A DNA stretch of 64,000 nt from AC-32 sp963766375. Its GTDB lineage: Bacteria; Actinomycetota; Thermoleophilia; Gaiellales; Gaiellaceae. The notes below the pieces were generated by a model. It worked only from the letters and a program-made list of their open reading frames with translations, made no database searches and had not been told where the DNA came from. Positions within the stretch are counted from its first letter, which is position 1, and the number at the start of each line of letters is the position of its first letter. The DNA is taken from assembly GCA_963766375.1 (NCBI GenBank), contig CAVXZG010000019.1:372001-436000 (forward strand), written 5' to 3'. Position numbers and translations under genes: made by a program. Below, one piece after another: positions 1 to 8,872 of this stretch.

Positions 1-1
1 C

Positions 2-91
2 AAGGGCGCCTGGTCGACCTTCCAGTACCTGATCCGCGAGCGCCTGGCCGCGTCCGGAACGGACGTAGCCGCCGACGGCAGCATCGACTAA
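2..91 (+). CDS. C-terminal fragment of an unrecognised protein
   Basis: An open frame enters from the left edge and ends at TAA 89-91, giving the last 29 residues of a protein (starting KGAWSTFQYL). The gene faces the glutamine amidotransferase gene convergently, with 8 bases between the two stop codons. Codon use is GC-rich like its neighbours. I do not recognise the family from so short a piece. Confidence 0.5.
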   Translation, partial: KGAWSTFQYLIRERLAASGTDVAADGSID

Positions 92-99
92 CCGTAAAC

Positions 100-888
100 C
101 TAGAGCGCTGCGAGAGCCGCGAGGCGCTGGAGGCAGAACGCGCCCTCCTGCGGGGCCCGAACTGAGGGAAGCGAGCGCTCCTCGAAATCGCGGTCCGGCT
201 TGAAGCGCTTGCGCTCGAGCACGCTTCCCTCGGCGGCTACGACGAGCGTGCCCTCCGCGAGCTCCCGCTTGCGCAGCTTCAACTGGAGGAAGCGCTCGAC
301 CACCTCGAGAGCTGCCTTGGTCGAGGCGAAGAACGTCTCCTCGCGGCCCGTCCCGACCCAGAGCGGGCGGCCGACGCCGCGCGCGAGAAAGATCGTTCCC
401 GGACGGCGCTCGTCCAGCCAGGCCGTCGCCATCGAGCCCCGCAGCTCACCCAGAGCCTCGGCGGCGCCTCCGGACAACTCTGCGAGAGCGAAGATCGCCT
501 CGGAGTCGACGGTCATCTGCGGCTCGGCTCGGTCGAAGCCGTGTGAGGCCATCAACTCGTCGTCGTTGAAGATGATCCCGTTGTGGACGCCCACGACGGC
601 GCCGTGCCGGATCGGATGGTTGTTGGCCTCGATGCGCGGATGGCCCTTCGTGTAGTCCCGCACGTGGACGAGCACTTCGTTGACGCTCTCCGGCAGCACC
701 ACCTGCTCGAGCAGGGCGCTGGCGCCGGAGCGCTGCTTGTGGATCGCGACCCGGCCGCCGGGCGCCACGTACGCGTAGCCGACCGCGTCGGCGCCGCGTT
801 CGGCGATTCCGGCGAGTAGCGCCTGCGCCGCGAGCGTTCGCTCGACGTCACTGGACGCGCTCAGGCTGTATCCGGCGATTCCACACAT
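100..888 (-). CDS. Class II (Ntn-type) glutamine amidotransferase domain protein
   Basis: The protein (262 aa) begins MCGIAGYS, so after Met removal Cys is the N-terminal nucleophile of the class II amidotransferase fold. The start at 888 is fixed by this motif; the frame extends 10 codons further upstream, but that would bury the catalytic Cys. A GGGGTC stretch lies upstream of the ATG. Further family features are the GVHNGIIFND segment (about residues 100-110) and VDSEAIFAL. At this length it is only the glutaminase domain, without the SIS domains of GlmS or the phosphoribosyltransferase domain of PurF. It may therefore serve a partner synthase or act as a stand-alone amidohydrolase. The acceptor substrate cannot be read from the sequence. 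Confidence 0.85.
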   Translation of the reverse strand: MCGIAGYSLSASSDVERTLAAQALLAGIAERGADAVGYAYVAPGGRVAIHKQRSGASALLEQVVLPESVNEVLVHVRDYTKGHPRIEANNHPIRHGAVVGVHNGIIFNDDELMASHGFDRAEPQMTVDSEAIFALAELSGGAAEALGELRGSMATAWLDERRPGTIFLARGVGRPLWVGTGREETFFASTKAALEVVERFLQLKLRKRELAEGTLVVAAEGSVLERKRFKPDRDFEERSLPSVRAPQEGAFCLQRLAALAAL

Positions 889-1070
889 CTCAGAAGACCC
901 CTTGAATGAAATAGGCAACCATGTGTTCGGCCGCCACTGAGTCTGACGACGGGCTCGGCTGAGAGTTAGTCATTCTCAGCGTCTCGGTTCGCCACGGAGA
1001 TGCGAGATCCCTCGTGCGGGTACAAACCTCCCTCAAGAGGGGGAGGCGGCTAACCGATACAGCCTGCGTG

Positions 1071-2021
<951 letters not shown>

Positions 2022-2034
2022 TTAGCCTGAGGGC

Positions 2035-2769
2035 GTGCTTGAGCCCTATTTCGTCGATTGCCACTCGCATGTCGTTCCTTCTGGTGACGACGGGGCCGTC
2101 TCGATCGAAGAAGGGCTGGAGCTCTGCGAACTGGCCGCCGAGGCCGGGACGGCGATTCTCTTCGGCACGCCGCACGTCTGGCCGCACTTCACGCTGACCG
2201 TGGAGCGTGAGCTGGAGGTTCGGCGCGCTTTCGAGCGTCTTCGCCGGCGAGCACCGCTCGAGCTGCGACTCGGCTTCGAGCTGACCCCGGCGCCGCCGCT
2301 CCTGAGCGAGGACCCGTCCCGCTACGTGCTCGAAGGAACGAGGCACGTGTTGATGGAGGTGCCGTTCGTCGGGCCTGCCGACGGGCTGCTTGCGCTCGCC
2401 CAGCACGTGGAGGACGCAGGCCTCGTGCCGCTGATCGCCCATCCGGAGCGCACCGAATCCGTTCGCGAGCGGCCCGAGCTCGCGCACGAGCTCGCTGAGC
2501 GCTGGCCGCTGCAGCTCAACGCTACGAGCATCCTGGGGCGGCACGGCCCCGAAGCGGAGGAGCTCGCCTGGGCGCTGATCGAGGCCGGCGACGCCGCCGT
2601 GGTCGCGTCGGACGGTCACCGGCTCGCGCGGCCGGCGCGAATCGACGACGCCTACGAGCTCGTCAGGGCCAGAGTGGGGGAGGACGCAGCGCTGCCGCTC
2701 TTCAACGGCTCGGCGCTAGGAATCAGTGCGCGACAGACTCCATCTCGCGCAGTCGCGCGAGACGCTTGA
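2035..2769 (+). CDS. CpsB/YwqE-type PHP-domain tyrosine phosphatase
   Basis: The protein (244 aa, GTG start) opens with FVDCHSHVVPSGDDG, the metal-binding first motif of the PHP fold, followed by GTPHVWPHF, LIAHPERTE and ASDGHR, which supply further His/Asp ligands. CpsB/CapC proteins dephosphorylate tyrosine kinases that control capsule and exopolysaccharide export. The gene starts 13 bases after the sigma factor stop, with TAGCCT a few bases before the GTG, so it may be leaderless or co-transcribed. Its last 47 bases overlap convergently with the rpoD-like gene. No cognate BY-kinase is in the window, so the substrate is inferred from the family. Confidence 0.8.
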   Translation: MLEPYFVDCHSHVVPSGDDGAVSIEEGLELCELAAEAGTAILFGTPHVWPHFTLTVERELEVRRAFERLRRRAPLELRLGFELTPAPPLLSEDPSRYVLEGTRHVLMEVPFVGPADGLLALAQHVEDAGLVPLIAHPERTESVRERPELAHELAERWPLQLNATSILGRHGPEAEELAWALIEAGDAAVVASDGHRLARPARIDDAYELVRARVGEDAALPLFNGSALGISARQTPSRAVARDA

Positions 2770-3793
2770 GCGCTTCGGTCTCGATCTGACGCACGCGCTC
2801 CCGGGTCAGCCCGAGGCGGCGCCCGATGTCCTCGAGCGTCTTCGGATCGGCGTCGTCGAGGCCGTAGCGCAGGACTAGGACCTGCCGCTCGCGGTCAGCC
2901 AGGGCCGCCAGCGCCTCTCCAAGTGCCTGGCAGCGCAGCGAGACCTCGACCTCTTCGTCCGGAAGTGGCCCGTCGCCGGCGACGAAATCGCCGAAGACCG
3001 CGTCCTCGGTCTCGCCGACGGGTTGATCGAGGCTCGTCGACGCTCGGGCTGCGGCCTTGACCTCGTGCGCCTGGGCGATCGGCAGGTTCGCCTCCTCGGC
3101 GATCTCCTCGAGCGAGGGCTCGCGGCCGAGCTGCGTCCAGAGCGTGCGCTCGGCGCGATTCAGCTTCTGCATGCGCTCGACGATGTGAACCGGCATCCGG
3201 ATGGTGCGCGCCTTGTCGGCCAGCGCGCGGGCCACGGCCTGGCGGATCCACCACGTGGCGTAGGTCGAGAACTTGTAGCCGCGGCGCCAGTCGAACTTCT
3301 CGACGGCGCGGATCAGGCCCAGCGTCCCTTCCTGGATCAGGTCGAGGAACGGGAGGCCCTGGTTGCGGTAGTTCTTGGCGATCGAGACGACCAGGCGCAG
3401 GTTGGACTGGATCATCGTCTGCTTGGCCTGGCGCTCGCCGCGCTCGATGCGCTTTGCGAGCTCGACCTCCTGCGCCGCGGTCAGCAGCGGGTGTCGGCCG
3501 GCGTCGCGGAGGAAGAGCTGCAACGCGTCGGTCGTCGTCTCCTGGACGATCGGCTGAGGCGTGGGCGGCGGAGGCGGCGGCTGCTGAGGCTGCTCCTGCT
3601 CGTGCTCCAGGACCTCGATGCCGCGCTGCTCGAGCTCACGGTAGACCGCATCGGTCTCGAGCGGGTCGAGCCGCAGGGGCTCGAGCACCTCTACGAGGTC
3701 TGCGTACCTCAGCGACCCTGTTTGCTCAGCCGATTCGAACAGCTCGTGCAACTCGGGGGTCGCCAGGACGTTCTCAATCTCAACCGCCGTCAT
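2723..3793 (-). CDS. rpoD: Primary-type sigma factor with region 1.1
   Basis: The protein is 356 aa. Residues 1-65 resemble sigma region 1.1 (ELFESAEQTGSLRYADLVEV), followed by a proline/glutamine linker and regions 1.2-4: IQEGTLGLIRAVEKFD, FSTYATWWIRQAVARA, and the region 4.2 helix-turn-helix LGLTRERVRQIETEAL. Region 1.1 is typical of housekeeping sigma factors, so of the two sigma genes here this one fits RpoD/SigA better. The start ATG at 3793 precedes a plausible region 1.1. The upstream 120 bases (3794-3917) hold its promoter but I see no clear hexamers. It ends inside the PHP phosphatase gene on the opposite strand. Confidence 0.88.
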   Translation of the reverse strand: MTAVEIENVLATPELHELFESAEQTGSLRYADLVEVLEPLRLDPLETDAVYRELEQRGIEVLEHEQEQPQQPPPPPPTPQPIVQETTTDALQLFLRDAGRHPLLTAAQEVELAKRIERGERQAKQTMIQSNLRLVVSIAKNYRNQGLPFLDLIQEGTLGLIRAVEKFDWRRGYKFSTYATWWIRQAVARALADKARTIRMPVHIVERMQKLNRAERTLWTQLGREPSLEEIAEEANLPIAQAHEVKAAARASTSLDQPVGETEDAVFGDFVAGDGPLPDEEVEVSLRCQALGEALAALADRERQVLVLRYGLDDADPKTLEDIGRRLGLTRERVRQIETEALKRLARLREMESVAH

Positions 3794-3917
3794 CCTGACT
3801 AGGACAGTCCTGCCACTAACAGGCGCCTTCGAAACCCCCTCCTGAGCGAGAAGTGTGCCGCAGCGACCACCTTAGCCTCACGCAGGCCCGTGCGCCAGCA
3901 GATGCGTCAAAGGTCGA

Positions 3918-3934
3918 ATGCACGATAACGGGTG
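3918..3934 (+). other. Left dif-like half-site (XerC arm plus central region)
   Basis: ATGCACGATAA (3918-3928) followed by CGGGTG (3929-3934) is identical to the first 17 bases of the full site at 9014. The next 11 bases (GAAGCGTGCGC) show no resemblance to the XerD arm TTATGTCAAGT. The shared block extends one base upstream (A3917). It lies in the intergenic region just outside the rpoD-like gene. Confidence 0.6.
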
Positions 3935-4405
3935 GAAGCGTGCGCAAGGGGGCGCCGCTGGAGGGCCAGCCACCGCCCCAAACAGCGGCTGCGAAAGGCT
4001 CCCGAGCTCGGTGACGCAGCGCCCTCCCAACATGGAGGCTATGAAAGAGCAGCACGGCCCAGGAACAGGTCGAGACAAACCGAGCCAGAGCGATTGGCGC
4101 AAGGAGCTCACTCCTTTCCCTGACCTAGAGAAACCCGTCCGTGGCGCCGGAAGGCGCGGGCAGACGGAGCGAGCGACTACCAGGTGGTTGGTCCGCGTGG
4201 TAAAGCACGACCAGGGCACGCTCGAGCTCCGGGCCGACGATCCAAACGTCGAGACTCATCCAGACGGCAGAACCGTTGGCGCACTGCACTCCGTTCGTGG
4301 GGGCAGCGCGCCTCCGAACCGCCGTCTCGATCTTTCTTCCGGCAGTGGAGGGACAGCAGGCGCTACGCAACGCGCTAAACAAGTCCGATTGATCCGCACA
4401 CTGGG
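3935..4405. other. Gene-poor stretch inside the left end of the element
   Basis: No frame in this stretch has a start, ribosome site and protein-like composition together. A long plus-strand frame runs through it but its product is rich in R, G, P and S and changes character repeatedly, which reads as non-coding. It may hold degraded coding sequence; I recognise none. Confidence 0.4.
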
Positions 4406-4435
4406 CTGGGCCAGCGTTTGGGAATGTCACCCGAG
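4406..4435 (+). repeat. 30-bp direct repeat, copy A
   Basis: CTGGGCCAGCGTTTGGGAAT followed by GTCACCCGAG. It matches copy B (5358-5387) at 27 of 30 positions in the same orientation. It stands 81 bases before the methyltransferase gene, so copies A and B flank that gene like cassette borders. Confidence 0.7.
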
Positions 4436-4515
4436 GTCATGCCGGGGCGAGCATTGCGCCCGCGCCTATAGGCGGCGGCCTTGCGCTTTATCGGGCGCGC
4501 CCCGAGGATTCGGTG

Positions 4516-5340
4516 ATGGCCGGGATGCTGTACGACAACAAGGCAGCCGCGCAGCTCGAGCAGGCGTACGCGACGACCGACATGATCGTTCAGCGCGAAG
4601 AGTTGCGACGGTCGCTTCGAGCATCAGCCGGCGAATCGATCCTGGACCTCGGTTCGGGCCCCGGGTTCCTCGCCTGTGAGCTCGCACAGGAGGTCGGTGC
4701 AACCGGCCGGATCGTCGCGGTGGACATCAGCTCTGACATGAACTCGATCGCCTCAAAGCGGATCGCGGCCGCCGGACTCGGCGACCGGGTCGACATCTTG
4801 GAGGGCGACGCGACCGCGCTTGCGTTTGCAGACGCCGTCTTCGAGGCCGCTGTCTCGACGCAGGTCATTGAGTACCTCGCCGAGCCGGACGCCGCGCTCC
4901 ATCAACTGGTCCGCGTCCTGCGACCCGGCGGACGACTCGTGATCATCGACACCGACTGGGACTCGCTCGTCTGGGCAGCGACGGATCGCCGCCGCGCCGC
5001 TCGGATCGCGGCCGCGTGGAACGAGCACCTGCCAGACCCCTACCTTCCGCGCTCGCTCGCGCCCCGCCTCCGCGCGGCCGGATTCGAGGTCAGAGAAATC
5101 CGGATCGTCCCGATACTCAACACGGCGTACGACGCCACGACCTTCAGCTACAACATCGCCCCGCTCATCGCCGCATTCGTGCCCGGGCGCGGAGGCGTCT
5201 CAGAAGACGAGGCAACCGAATGGCTCAACGACCTCGCAGAACTTCAGCACCAAGGGCGGTACTTCTTTAGCGTCAATCGATACCTCTTCGCCGCTTCGCG
5301 TCCACAGAGCGGCGGCCCGCGCTCAGCCACTGGTCTCTGA
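4516..5340 (+). CDS. Class I SAM-dependent methyltransferase (UbiE/ArsM-like fold)
   Basis: The protein is 274 aa. Motif I is LDLGSGPGF (about residues 46-54), then AVDISSDM as the acidic end of beta-2, EGDATALAFAD as motif II, and VRVLRPGGRLVI as motif III. The C-terminal third (NTAYDATTFSYNI) is the substrate-specific part and resembles small-molecule methyltransferases. A GTG at 4513 directly precedes the ATG, and GAGGA lies 8-9 bases upstream. The gene sits between copies A and B of a 30-bp direct repeat inside the putative Xer-integrated element. The methyl acceptor is unknown. No frameshift is visible, so it is probably functional. Confidence 0.8.
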   Translation: MAGMLYDNKAAAQLEQAYATTDMIVQREELRRSLRASAGESILDLGSGPGFLACELAQEVGATGRIVAVDISSDMNSIASKRIAAAGLGDRVDILEGDATALAFADAVFEAAVSTQVIEYLAEPDAALHQLVRVLRPGGRLVIIDTDWDSLVWAATDRRRAARIAAAWNEHLPDPYLPRSLAPRLRAAGFEVREIRIVPILNTAYDATTFSYNIAPLIAAFVPGRGGVSEDEATEWLNDLAELQHQGRYFFSVNRYLFAASRPQSGGPRSATGL

Positions 5341-5357
5341 CGATCAGACTCCCTCGC

Positions 5358-5387
5358 CTGGGCCAGTGTGCGGGAATGTCACCCGAG
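5358..5387 (+). repeat. 30-bp direct repeat, copy B
   Basis: CTGGGCCAGTGTGCGGGAAT followed by GTCACCCGAG, 17 bases after the methyltransferase stop codon. It differs from copy A at three positions. Whether it is an insertion-sequence end, a cassette border or a regulatory element cannot be decided from the window. Confidence 0.7.
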
Positions 5388-5435
5388 CGTGCTCAGCTCT
5401 GTGGAGCCGAGGCAAATCCGCTCGGATCAAGCGCG

Positions 5436-5729
5436 TTATTGGAGGGTCTCGTAATGCTGGATCCAGGTGCGCTTGAGGAGGTGCTCCTCGTCCGGATCGA
5501 TAACGGCCTCCTGCCAGCGGTCGCCGGCGAACGCCCGGATCGACTCGAGGTCCTCCCAGACCGTGACGTACAGGTACTCCGTAGAGGACGGGTCAAGGGG
5601 CTTACCCAAATGCTGCGCGACGATCCCTGATTGTTGCGACACAAGCGGCAGAGCCGTCTCCTGGAGGAACGACTCAAACTCCCTCTGTCTACCAGGGTGG
5701 ATCGTCGGCCTGAAGACGCGAATGATCAC
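5436..5729 (-). CDS. Antibiotic biosynthesis monooxygenase (ABM) domain protein
   Basis: A 97-aa protein with the dimeric alpha+beta barrel pattern: MIIRVFRPTIHPGRQREFES at the start, LVSQQSGIVAQHLG in the middle, and YLYVTVWEDLESIRAFAGD, the characteristic (S/T)xWEdxexlxaF strand-helix. ABM proteins include small cofactor-free monooxygenases and heme-degrading enzymes, but many have unknown roles. It stands alone on the minus strand between repeat copies B and C. A second, broken protein of related fold lies at 6901-7215. Confidence 0.8.
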   Translation of the reverse strand: MIIRVFRPTIHPGRQREFESFLQETALPLVSQQSGIVAQHLGKPLDPSSTEYLYVTVWEDLESIRAFAGDRWQEAVIDPDEEHLLKRTWIQHYETLQ

Positions 5730-5843
5730 GGCCTCCTCCTCGCTCTGGTGGTGTGGTACGCGATCCTACGACCAACCACCCCAGGAGTTGCGATCACACA
5801 AGGCTCCTCTCCCTGGCGCACCCTTGCGGAACGCCACGCCTGC

Positions 5844-5874
5844 ATGCCCCAGTGTTCGGGAATGACGCCAGACG
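5844..5874 (+). repeat. Degenerate direct repeat, copy C
   Basis: CCCCAGTGTTCGGGAATGAC lies in the same orientation as copies A and B and shares the CCAGTGT-CGGGAATG core, but it diverges on both sides. It stands 50 bases before the RidA-like gene, so again a border between two unrelated small genes. Confidence 0.45.
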
Positions 5875-5923
5875 GCCGCTCCGCGGCTTTGGGTCCAGAG
5901 CGCACGCTGTTAGCATCGCCGTC

Positions 5924-6304
5924 GTGGCCAAGGAGGTCATCAGCACCTCAGAGGCGCCCGGAGGATTCGCAGGTTACAGCCAGGCGATCAGAGCGAACGG
6001 CGTGGTGTTCGTGTCGGGCCAAGGCCCGTTCGATCCAGCGACCGGAGACGTTGTCGGGGAGACGATCGAGGAACAGACGCGGCAGTGCCTGCGGAACGTG
6101 GAAGCGATCCTGAAGGCCGCAGGATCCACGATGGACGACGTCGTCCAAGCCACGTTCATCCTCCTCGACGAATCGGACTTCGCCGGAATGAACGAGGAAT
6201 GGAACCGCTGGTTCCCGACGAATCCGCCCGCACGACAGGGGGCAAGGCTGCCGATCAGCCCGAAGGGCATGCGAATCTCCGTCGCAGCCATCGCCGTCTC
6301 ATAG
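5924..6304 (+). CDS. RidA/YjgF family protein (element copy)
   Basis: A 126-aa member of the Rid family, trimeric proteins several of which hydrolyse reactive enamines and imines released by PLP enzymes. Family markers are YSQAIRANGVVFVSGQ (residues 18-33), EEQTRQCLRNVEAIL, and the C-terminal PARQGARLPISPKGMRISVA. The Arg is close to the canonical substrate-binding position, but the usual PARxTVEV is altered to PARQGARLPI. A TAGCAT hexamer (5911-5916) lies 7 bases before the GTG with no ribosome site, suggesting a leaderless transcript. A chromosomal RidA of the canonical type is at 43091. Confidence 0.85.
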   Translation: MAKEVISTSEAPGGFAGYSQAIRANGVVFVSGQGPFDPATGDVVGETIEEQTRQCLRNVEAILKAAGSTMDDVVQATFILLDESDFAGMNEEWNRWFPTNPPARQGARLPISPKGMRISVAAIAVS

Positions 6305-6425
6305 CGACGGTTGTCGTCTGCACACGTGACACTCGGCGATCAGTCAGCTAGGCACTCCTCGCCCCCGTTCAGCCGTTCGGCCTGGCCTGTTCTACTGTTG
6401 CCGCAAATCGGAACAGGAGACGGCG

Positions 6426-6629
6426 ATGGCACTAGGAGACGAAATCGACGAGGTCTTCCGGCGTGAGGTGAAGTCCCTGCCGGCTTACGCGAAGGCGCAG
6501 GCTGCGGGTGGTTCCGGGGTCGCTCCGCCGGTGGAGGAGATGAATCATCTGCTGATGGGGCTGGTCGTTGCGGTGCAGCGTTCGCTTCACCTGCTCGCCG
6601 ACCGCATCGAGGACATGGAGAAGGCGTAA
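6426..6629 (+). CDS. Small protein of unknown function
   Basis: A 67-aa protein, acidic at the start (LGDEIDEVF) with an amphipathic C-terminal half (NHLLMGLVVAVQRSLHLLADRI). The ribosome site ACAGGAGA lies 7 bases before the ATG. An inverted repeat CCTGTTC ... GAACAGG (about 6386-6416) overlaps the leader and could be an operator. I do not recognise the family. Confidence 0.55.
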   Translation: MALGDEIDEVFRREVKSLPAYAKAQAAGGSGVAPPVEEMNHLLMGLVVAVQRSLHLLADRIEDMEKA

Positions 6630-6900
6630 CACTCGGCCAAACGACAGCCCGTTTGGAGGAGGTCTCGGCATGAATATAGGGCGGCGATGCGCCGCCCACA
6701 GTAGTTCAGGGTCGACAGCGGGGCGCAAATCCGACAGCGCAACACGATCGCGGCTACGGTGTAAACAAGCGCGTTGGCTCTAGCTGTTGAAGCCGCCGAG
6801 GCTCTCTGCACGTTCCTCTTCGACTGTAACCCCTGGCCTGACCGCCGCAGCGCGCCCATTCGAGCGCTCTGCCCTGTAAGACCCACAGAAGGAGCACCAT
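6630..6900. other. Non-coding stretch
   Basis: No frame here is persuasive as a gene. The last 20 bases hold AGAAGGAGCACC, the ribosome site of the broken gene at 6901. Confidence 0.4.
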
Positions 6901-7215
6901 ATGCATGCCAACATTCGTCGTTACGAAGGTGTCGACATGACCCGCATCGAACGAGGTCGCGGGCAAGGTCAACGAGACGCTTGTTCCGCAGCTTCGCGAG
7001 CTCCCCGGTTTCGCCGGCTTCTTCCTCATCAAGGCCGACAACGGCGTCGTGAGCTCACTCAGTCTCTTCGAGGCGCCTGAGCAGGCCGACGAGTCCACCA
7101 AGCTCGTCACGAATTGGATCAGCGACGAGAACTTCACCGGCGCTTTTCCGAACGCGCCGAGAATCACCGCGGCAAGGTCGTTGCTCAGAGCGACGCCATT
7201 CCCGCCCTCGTCTAG
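6901..7215 (+). pseudogene. Broken ABM-like small protein
   Basis: The start is clear (GAAGGAG, then ATG: MHANIRRYEGVDMTRIE). The frame then shifts by one at about 6951, continues as EVAGKVNETLVPQLRELPGF and on to NWISDENFTGAFPNAPRIT, and shifts again at about 7172 before GKVVAQSDAIPALV and TAG 7213-7215. Joined, the three pieces give about 104 aa with the dimeric alpha/beta barrel pattern of ABM-like proteins (YEGVD ... LPGFAGFFLIKA ... SLSLFEA). Two one-base lesions within 105 codons suggest real decay, but one-base indels are common across this window, so sequencing error is not excluded. Confidence 0.65.
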
Positions 7216-7326
7216 CTCGACCGTACTCCGCGTCACCGAGAGGGCCCGGCACCGCCGGGTCCTCTCTTGCGTATGCGCTCCCGGTTGAGTGTCAGCCGCG
7301 CCCGGATCCCCGCGTCACTCCGTACC

Positions 7327-7517
7327 CTACGAGCTCTCTTCGCCGGCATCCAGAAGCTCGAGGTAGCGAGCCGTGAGATTCTGCTCTTCCCTAGGCGCTC
7401 AGCCAGGTCGGGGCCCACGAGCGCCCCGGCCGCGATCCTCCCGAGTACGTCGTCGTACCACGCGAGCAGCTCGCGCAGCTGCGGGCGGATGTCAGGCTTC
7501 GGGAGCTCAGGCGCCAT
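7327..7517 (-). pseudogene. Small unknown protein with a frameshift
   Basis: It starts MAPELPKPDIRPQLRELLAW with protein-like composition as far as GPDLAER. Shifting the frame by one at about 7396 continues naturally as REEQNLTARYLELLDAGEES before TAG (7327-7329). Unshifted, the frame turns into an arginine-rich tail. The joined product is about 63 aa. I do not know the family. It is either decayed or an indel artefact. Confidence 0.5.
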
Positions 7518-7561
7518 TTGGCGGAGTCTACGACCATGCTGCAGGTGAGCTAGGGTGTCTC

Positions 7562-7672
7562 GACTGGCCCTGCGGCCAGAACCCCAGCCGAGGCCCGAGG
7601 GCCGCCAACACGCGTCGACCCGCGCGAGGCGATGAGCCTAGGCGAACAGGATTCGACTTGCAGGGCCAGCAC
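7562..7672 (+). repeat. Left arm of a ~110-bp inverted repeat pair
   Basis: Its reverse complement matches 8251-8359 along the whole length, with one two-base gap and three substitutions. The outer end reads GACTGGCCCTGCGGCCAG and the inner end GACTTGCAGGGCCAGCAC, so each arm also carries a short inverted GCAGGGCCAG/CTGGCCCTGC at its own ends. It encloses 578 bp with a zinc-ribbon gene. Confidence 0.85.
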
Positions 7673-7780
7673 TTCGTTGTGCCGAGCTGGCTACGCAAGC
7701 GGCTAGAGCGCCGCACTCGCGGAGGCGGACGCGGGCGCTAGACCGCGGCCTTCTCGCTCATCCGACCCCTTCTCGCGGTT

Positions 7781-8013
7781 CTACTTCGGCGGAATGAAGA
7801 ACGCGACGTGGCCGCACTCCTCGCAGGCGAACATGGCGATTACCTCGCCGCCTGTAAACAGTTCGCCGAAGTCGCCGAAGATGAAGCCCCAGGCCCGAGT
7901 GCCTTCATGGAAGTCCTTCTCGCCGAGGAAGATCAGCCGGCCGTCACACAGCGAATGCAGCTGGCGTCCTCGTCAACCGATTCAGAGGTGTCGAGCTCGT
8001 CGTCCTTGGCCAT
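7781..8013 (-). pseudogene. Small zinc-ribbon protein broken by a 2-base insertion
   Basis: It starts MAKDDELDTSESVDEDASCI at 8013 and reads a CIRC knuckle. An extra TG within TGTGTG then shifts the frame, after which it continues DGRLIFLGEKDFHEGTRAWG and ends MFACEECGHVAFFIPPK. With TG removed, a protein of about 76 aa carries CxxC and CxxCGH pairs, a typical zinc ribbon. The dinucleotide expansion could be slippage in vivo or an assembly error. The gene lies alone between two inverted-repeat arms. Confidence 0.65.
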
Positions 8014-8250
8014 GCGTCCGGCGAACCTACAAGTCACTGCCGCGCGGCGATGGCCGGGTCGCGAGTTCTTCGAATAGCCAAGTTCCTCGAGCAGACAGGG
8101 TTCTGACGAGCCACTAGGCGGGCAGACCGAGCAGGCGTATCCTCAAGCGGGGCCGGGCTTCGGGAAGCGTTTTCTAGGAGACGTTCGGCTCGCCGCCCGG
8201 CCCCTCTAGCACGCGCGAGCAGTCACGCGCGATTGGCCGTCCTCGCAAAG
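8014..8250. other. Non-coding stretch between zinc-ribbon gene and right repeat arm
   Basis: It presumably contains the promoter and leader of the zinc-ribbon gene on the minus strand. I see no gene, hairpin with a T-tract or RNA gene here. Confidence 0.4.
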
Positions 8251-8359
8251 GTGCTGGCCCTGCAAGTCGAATCCTGTTCGCCTAGGCTCATCGCCTCGCG
8301 CGTCGACGCGTGTTGGCGGCCTTCGGGCTTCGGCCGGGGTTCTGGCCGCAGGGCCAGTC
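8251..8359 (-). repeat. Right arm of the ~110-bp inverted repeat pair
   Basis: Near-perfect reverse complement of 7562-7672. The inner part, GCAAGTCGAATCCTGTTCGC, resembles a tRNA T-arm superficially, but the stem does not pair properly and no tRNA can be folded around it. With its partner it looks like the termini of a non-autonomous element or an invertible segment; no transposase is present. Confidence 0.85.
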
Positions 8360-8417
8360 CCAAACCAGTCTACTCCTCTGAGCCGCCTCCCACACCGAAG
8401 GGGCGTAGAGTGCCGGC

Positions 8418-8474
8418 ATGGCCGGCCTTATGGCGACGACCCGCAAGTGGCTCGGACTCGGCAAGAAGTCCTAG
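8418..8474 (+). CDS. Possible 18-residue peptide or gene remnant
   Basis: ATG at 8418 opens MAGLMATTRKWLGLGKKS and stops at TAG 8472-8474. A TAGAGT hexamer lies 6 bases upstream of the ATG (8406-8411), matching the leaderless promoter pattern seen elsewhere in the window. It could be a real small peptide or the front of a truncated gene. Support is weak. Confidence 0.25.
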   Translation: MAGLMATTRKWLGLGKKS

Positions 8475-8553
8475 CGAGACACCAGGAGTTCCGCGCACGG
8501 GACTCGACGACTACTCCGCGCTTCTCTACCCGTCGAGCCTCCGGTGCGGGGCC

Positions 8554-8832
8554 GTGAATCGCTACCACGGCACCGCGACGATCAGTCAGGGCGCGTCCGT
8601 AGTCGAGGGCGACTGCATTATCGAGTCGGCCGGCGGCCCTGCCCCGGGTCCCGATCCCGCATGGTCGGGGAACCTCCAGGAGGATCCAGCGCCTACGGTG
8701 AATCTCCTCGAAGGTGGCGCCTGGTTGCGCTTGGCGGATGGTCGCGAGTGCGAGATCCAAGTCGAGCGTGCCGTTGCAGGCTCCGGCCTCACCGAATTTT
8801 CGGGTGCCAAAGGCATTCTCGACCTTCGGTGA
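8554..8832 (+). CDS. Small conserved-looking protein of unknown function
   Basis: From the GTG at 8554 the frame reads VNRYHGTATISQGASVVEGD and ends LTEFSGAKGILDLR (92 aa). The alternating polar/hydrophobic pattern (GGAWLRLADGRECEIQVERA) suggests a small beta-sheet protein. The frame is open further upstream, but the composition there looks non-coding. No strong ribosome site is visible. It directly precedes the recombinase remnant. Confidence 0.5.
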   Translation: MNRYHGTATISQGASVVEGDCIIESAGGPAPGPDPAWSGNLQEDPAPTVNLLEGGAWLRLADGRECEIQVERAVAGSGLTEFSGAKGILDLR

Positions 8833-8872
8833 AAAGCGCCAGAGGGAGATCGCCCGCGCGTCAAGGCCCGCG

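Noticed and set aside
3918..4679. A 253-residue gene starting at the left half-site
   Set aside because: The product is low in hydrophobic residues and changes composition several times; it overlaps the well-supported methyltransferase start.
4406..5874. Integron with attC sites
   Set aside because: The repeats are plain direct repeats without the paired simple-site structure or the GTTRRRY core, and no integron integrase is present.
8251..8285. A tRNA 3' half inside the inverted repeat arm
   Set aside because: GTCGAATCC looks like a T-loop, but the stem bases do not pair and no acceptor or anticodon arm can be folded.
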